Shown piece by piece: positions 58,801-64,000 of a stretch of DNA of 64,000 nucleotides; positions within the stretch are counted from its first letter, which is position 1; every line of letters begins with the position of its first letter. The notes beneath the pieces were generated by a model. The model did no database searches. It saw only the letters and a list, made by a program, of their open reading frames with translations, and had not been told where the DNA came from. The position numbers and the translations under genes are program-made. The stretch is from Tipula vernalis (taxonomy: Eukaryota > Arthropoda > Insecta > Diptera > Tipulidae): the NCBI GenBank assembly GCA_958295665.1, contig OY282559.1, positions 131,915,241 through 131,979,240 of the forward strand, given 5' to 3'.

Positions 58801-61800
58801 AACTTAGTAGGCCGGAAATGGTTCTTTATATTTTGAGTTGGTAATAGTATAGACTAACTTTGGTGAAAATCTTAGATCAGCCGTATGGGTGCAATTTCCA
58901 CAATCGGCCAACATCCAAATGGGTTCATATAAAATAATCAAAATTTTAAATTCTTTATTACCGAACTCATAAGAACTTAGTAGGCCGGAAATGATTCTTT
59001 ATATTTTGAGTTGGTAATAGTATAGACTAACTTTGGTGCAAATCTTAGATCAGCCGTATGGGTGCAATTTCCACAATCGGCCAACTTCCAAATGGGTTCA
59101 TATAAAATAATCAAAATTTTAAATTCTTTATTACCGAACTCATAAGAACTTAGTAGGCCGGAAATGATTCTTTATATTTTGAGTTGGTAAAAGTATAGAC
59201 TAACTTTGGTGCAAATCTTAGATCAGCCGTATGGGTGCAATTTCCACAATCGGCCAACTTCCAAATGGGTTCATATAAAATAATCAAAATTTTAAATTCT
59301 TTATTACCGATCTCATAAGAACTTAGTAGGCCGGAAATGATTCTTTATATTTTGAGTTGGCAATAGTCTAGACTAACTTTGGTGAAAATCTAAGATCAGC
59401 CGTATGGGTGCAATTTTCACAATCGGCCAACTTCCAAATGAGTTCATATAAAATAATCAAAATTTTAAATTTTTTATTACCGATCTCATAAGAACATAGT
59501 AGGCCGGAAATGATTCTATATATTTTGAGTTGGTAATAGTATAGACTAACTTTGGTGCAAATCTTAGATCAGCCGTATGGGTGCAATTTCCACAATCGGC
59601 CAACTTCCAAATGGGTTCATATAAAATAATCAAAATTTTAAATTCTTTATTACCGAACTCATAAGAACTTAGTAGGCCGGAAATGATTCTTTATATTTTG
59701 AGTTGGCAATAGTCTAGACTAACTTTGGTAAAAATCTTAGATCAGCCGTATGGGTGCAATTTTCACAATCGGCCAACTTCCAAATGAGTTCATATAAAAT
59801 AATCAAAATTTTAAATTCTTTATTACCGAACTCATAACAACTTAGTAGGCCGGAAATGATTCTTTATACTTTGAGTTGGTAATAGTATAGACTAACTTTG
59901 GTGAAAATCTTAGATCAGCCGTATGGGTGCAATTTCCACAATCGGCCAACATCCAAATGGGTTCATATAAAATAATCAAAATTTTAAATTCTTTATTACC
60001 GAACTCATAAGAACTTAGTAGGCCGGAAATGATTCTTTATATTTTGAGTTGGTAATAGTATAGACTAACTTTGGTGCAAATCTTAGATCAGCCGTATGGG
60101 TGCAATTTCCACAATCGGCCAACTTCCAAATGGGTTCATATAAAATAATCAAAATTTTAAATTCTTTATTACCGAACTCATAAGAACTTAGTAGGCCGGA
60201 AATGATTCTTTATATTTTGAGTTGGCAGTAGTCTAGACTAACTTTGGTAAAAATCTTAGATCAGCCGTATGGGTGCAATTTTCACAATCGGCCAACTTCC
60301 AAATGAGTTCATATAAAATAATCAAAATTTTAAATTCTTTATTACCGAACTCATAAGAACTTAGTAGGCCGGAAATGATTCTTTATATTTTGAGTTGGTA
60401 ATAGTATAGACTAACTTTGGTGCAAATCTTAGATCAGCCGTATGGGTGCAATTTCCACAATCGGCCAACTTCCAAATGGGTTCATATAAAATAATCATAA
60501 TTTTAAATTCTTTATTACCGAACTCATAAGAACTTAGTAGGCCGGAAATGATTCTTTATATTTTGAGTTGGTAATAGTATAGACTAACTTTGGTGCAAAT
60601 CTTAGATCAGCCGTATGGGTGCAATTTCCACAATCGGCCAACATCCAAATGGGTTCATATAAAATAATCAAAATTTTAAATTCTTTATTACCGATCTCAT
60701 AAGAAATTAGTAGGCCGGAAATGATTCTTTATATTTTAAGTTGGCAATAGTATAGACTAACTTTGGTGCAAATCTTAGATTAGCCGTATGGGTGCAATTT
60801 CCACAATCGGCCAACTTCCAAATGGGTTCATATAAAATAATCAAAATTTTAAATTCTTTATTACCGAACTCATAAGAACTTAGTAGGCCGGAAATGATTC
60901 TTTATATTTTGAGTTGGTAAAAGTATAGACTAACTTTGGTGCAAATCTTAGATCAGCCGTATGGGTGCAATTTCCACAATCGGCCAACTTCCAAATGGGT
61001 TCATATAAAATAATCAAAATTTTAAATTCTTTATTACCGATCTCATAAGAACTTAGTAGGCCGGAAATTATTCTTTATATTTTGAGTTGGCAATAGTCTA
61101 GACTAACTTTGGTGAAAATCTTAGATCAGCCGTATGGGTGCAATTTTCACAATCGGCCAACTTCCAAATGAGTTCATATAAAATAATCAAAATTTTAAAT
61201 TCTTTATTACCGATCTCATAAGAACTTAGTAGGCCGGAAATGATTCTTTATATTTTGAGTTGGTAATAGTATAGACTAACTTTGGTGAAAATCTTAGATC
61301 AGCCGTATGGGTGCAATTTCCACAATCGGCCAACTTCCAAATGGGTTCATATAAAATATACAAAATTTTAAATTCTTTATTACCGAACTCATAAGAACTT
61401 GGTAGGCCGGAAATGATTCTTTATATTTTGAGTTGGTAATAGTATAGACTAACTTTGGTGAAAATCTTAGATCAGCCGTATGGGTGCAATTTCCACAATC
61501 GGCCAACTTCCAAATGGGTTCATATAAAATAATCAAAATTTTAAATTCTTTATTACCGAACTCATAAGAACTTAGTAGGCCGGAAATGATTCTTTATATT
61601 TTGAGTTGGTAATAGTATAGACTAACTTTGGTGAAAATCTTAGATCAGCCGTATGGGTGCAATTTCCACAATCGGCCAACTTCCAAATGGGTTCATATAA
61701 AATAATCAAAATTTTAAATTCTTTATTACCGAACTCATAAGAAATTAGTAGGCCGGAAATGATTCTTTATATTTTGAGTTGGTAATAGTATAGACTAACT

Positions 61801-64000
61801 TTGGTGAAAATCTTAGATCAGCCGTATGGGTGCAATTTCCACAATCGGCCAACTTCCAAATGGGTTCATATAAAATAATCAAAATTTTAAATTCTTTATT
61901 ACCGAACTCATAAGAACTTAGTAGGCCGGAAATGATTCTTTATATTTTGAGTTGGTAATAGTATAGACTAACTTTGGTGAAAATCTTAGATCAGCCGTAG
62001 GGGTGCAATTTCCACAATCGGCCAACTTCCAAATGGGTTCATATAAAATAATCAAAATTTTAAATTCTTTATTACCGAACTCATAAGAACTTAGTAGGCC
62101 GGAAATGATTCTTTATATTTTGAGTTGGTAATAGTATAGACTAACTTTGGTGAAAATCTTAGATCAGCCGTATGGGTGCAATTTCCACAATCGGCCAACT
62201 TCCAAATGGGTTCATATAAAATAATCAAAATTTTAAATTCTTTATTACCGAACTCATAAGAACTTAGTAGGCCGAGAATGATTCTTTATATTTTGAGTTG
62301 GTAATAGTATAGACTAACTTTGGTGAAAATCTTAGATCAGCCGTATGGGTGCAATTTCCACAATCGGCCAACATCCAAATGGGTTCATATAAAATAATCA
62401 AAATTTTAAATTCTTTATTACCGAACTCATAAGAACTTGGTAGGCCGGAAATGATTCTTTATATTTTGAGTTGGTAATAGTATAGACTAACTTTGGTGAA
62501 AATCTTAGATCAGCCGTATGGGTGCAATTTCCACAATCGGCCAACTTCCAAATGGGTTCATATAAAATAATCAAAATTTTAAATTCTTTATTACCGAACT
62601 CATAAGAAATTAGTAGGCCGGAAATGATTCTTTATATTTTGAGTTGGTAATAGTATAGACTAACTTTGGTGAAAATCTTAGATCAGCCGTATGGGTGCAA
62701 TTTCCACAATCGGCCAACATCCAAATGGGTTCATATAAAATAATCAAAATTTTAAATTCTTTATTACCGAACTCATAAGAACTTAGTAGGCTGGAAATGA
62801 TTCTTTATATTTTGAGTTGGTAATAGTATAGACTAACTTTGGTGCAAATCTTAGATCAGCCGTATGGGTGCAATTTCCACAATCGGCCAACTTCCAAATG
62901 GGTTCATATAAAATAATCAAAATTTTAAATTCTTTATTACCGAACTCATAAGAACTTGGTAGGCCGGAAATGATTCTTTATATTTTGAGTTGGTAATAGT
63001 ATAGACTAACTTTGGTGAAAATCTTAGATCAGCTGTATGGGTGCAATTTCCACAATCGGCCAACTTCCAAATGGGTTCATATAAAATAATCAAAATTTTA
63101 AATTCTTTATTACCGAACTCATAAGAAATTAGTAGGCCGGAAATGATTCTTTATATTTTGAGTTGGTAATAGTATAGACTAACTTTGGTGAAAATCTTAG
63201 ATCAGCCGTATGGGTGCAATTTCCACAATCGGCCAACATCCAAATGGGTTCATATAAAATAATCAAAATTTTAAATTCTTTATTACCGAACTCATAAGAA
63301 CTTAGTAGGCCGGAAATGATTCTTTATATTTTGTGTTGGTAATAGTATAGACTAACTTTGGTGAAAATCTTAGAACAGCCGTATGGGTGCAATTTCCACA
63401 ATCGGCCAACTTCCAAATGGGTTCATATAAAATAATCAAAATTTTAAATTCTTTATTACCGAACTCATAAGAACTTAGTAGGCCGGAAATGATTCTTTAT
63501 ATTTTAAGTTAGCAATAGTCTAGACTAACTTTGGTGAAAATCTTAGATCAGCCGTATGGGTGCAATTTTCACAATCGGCCAACTTCCAAATGAGTTCATA
63601 TAAAATAATCAAAATTTTAAATTCTTTATTACCGATCTCATAAGAACTTAGTAGGCCGGAAATGATTCTTTATATTTTGAGTTGGTAATAGTATAGACTA
63701 ACTTTGGTGAAAATCTTAGATCAGCCGTATGGGTGCAATTTCCACAATCGGCCAACTTCCAAATGGGTTCATATAAAATAATCAAAATTTTAAATTCTTT
63801 ATTACCGAACTCATAAGAACTTAGTAGGCCGGAAATGATTCTTTATATTTTGAGTTGGTAATAGTATAGACTAACTTTGGTGAAAATCTTAGATCAGCCG
63901 TATGGGTGCAATTTCCACAATCGGCCAACTTCCAAATGGGTTCATATAAAATAATCATAATTTTAAATTCTTTATTACCGAACTCATAAGAACTTAGTAG
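55809..64000. repeat. 173-bp tandem satellite, ~47 monomers, runs off the window
   Basis: A 173-bp unit repeats head to tail, with GTTCATATAAAATAATCA at 55982, 56155, 56328 and so on. Monomers are highly similar, with recurring variants. Type A has GGTAATAGTATAGACTA, TTTCCACAATC and AAATGGGTTC. Type B has GGCAATAGTCTAGACTA, TTTTCACAATC, AAATGAGTTC and often CCGATCTC. Higher-order structure is visible (see findings). The first monomer (55809-55981) is more diverged, as expected at an array edge. The 173-bp length is close to a nucleosome repeat and common for centromeric or heterochromatic satellites. Confidence 0.98.

Noticed and set aside
61294..61536. An 80-codon minus-strand open frame inside the satellite
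   Set aside because: It spans 1.4 monomers and repeats its own sequence in part. 173 is not a multiple of 3, so the frame is not kept from monomer to monomer. It is open here by chance variants.
1..64000. CRISPR arrays, bacterial operons or integrated DNA-virus genes
   Set aside because: The tandem repeats here have no spacers, no prokaryotic gene layout exists, and all recognisable proteins are from eukaryotic transposable elements.

Overview
This window looks like insect chromosomal DNA, most likely from a higher fly (Diptera). It is AT-rich and intron-style, it has no bacterial gene organisation, and its recognisable proteins are insect transposable-element proteins: Loa-type and I-superfamily LINEs, BEL/Pao, Penelope-like, Tc1/mariner, PIF/Harbinger and hAT. 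I found no convincing host protein-coding gene, tRNA or rRNA. The species assignment is inference; the repeat identities come from motifs read in the sequence.

Layout. 1-6.7 kb is AT-rich sequence without a recognisable gene. 6.7-7.9 kb is a GC-richer island with a cluster of forkhead-like motifs. 7.93-8.88 kb is a (TTTTAG)n array of about 157 units in perfect register, bounded by an 8-bp inverted repeat. 9-13.8 kb holds decayed DNA transposons (a mariner-like piece, a DDE-type transposase of unassigned family, a second mariner-like piece) and Penelope-like fragments. 13.8-23 kb holds three copies of one RNase-H-bearing LINE: a 5'-truncated copy with a clear 13-bp target-site duplication (TSD), a copy with both ORFs that stops inside the reverse transcriptase, and an inverted copy that follows directly. 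The last two form a long inverted repeat with 1.3-kb arms. 26.2-33.1 kb holds a Tc1 scrap, a 5'-truncated Loa-like LINE on the minus strand and a decayed BEL/Pao element. 33.3-34.5 kb has a 282-bp palindromic foldback element and a Tc1 remnant. 36.8-40.1 kb has a second, diverged member of the unassigned transposase family plus mariner and hAT scraps. 45.4-48.8 kb is a PIF/Harbinger region with a transposase and two Myb-like accessory genes, one of which has lost its DNA-binding exon.

The most complete element is a full-length Loa-clade LINE at 50044-55494. It has a 13-bp TSD, ORF1 with a DUF4780-like region, ORF2 with endonuclease, reverse transcriptase, RNase H and zinc finger (one in-frame TAG), and a poly(A) tail. 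It sits inside the pol gene of a minus-strand BEL/Pao remnant. Its first ~160 nt fit the core of an HDV-like self-cleaving ribozyme, whose predicted cleavage point coincides with the element's 5' end as fixed independently by the TSD. From about 55.8 kb to the end of the window lies a tandem satellite with a 173-bp monomer (about 47 copies), two monomer types, and higher-order structure (692 bp = 4 monomers locally, and a block repeated 5190 bp = 30 monomers away). Nested dead transposons next to a nucleosome-sized satellite suggest pericentromeric or other heterochromatic DNA.
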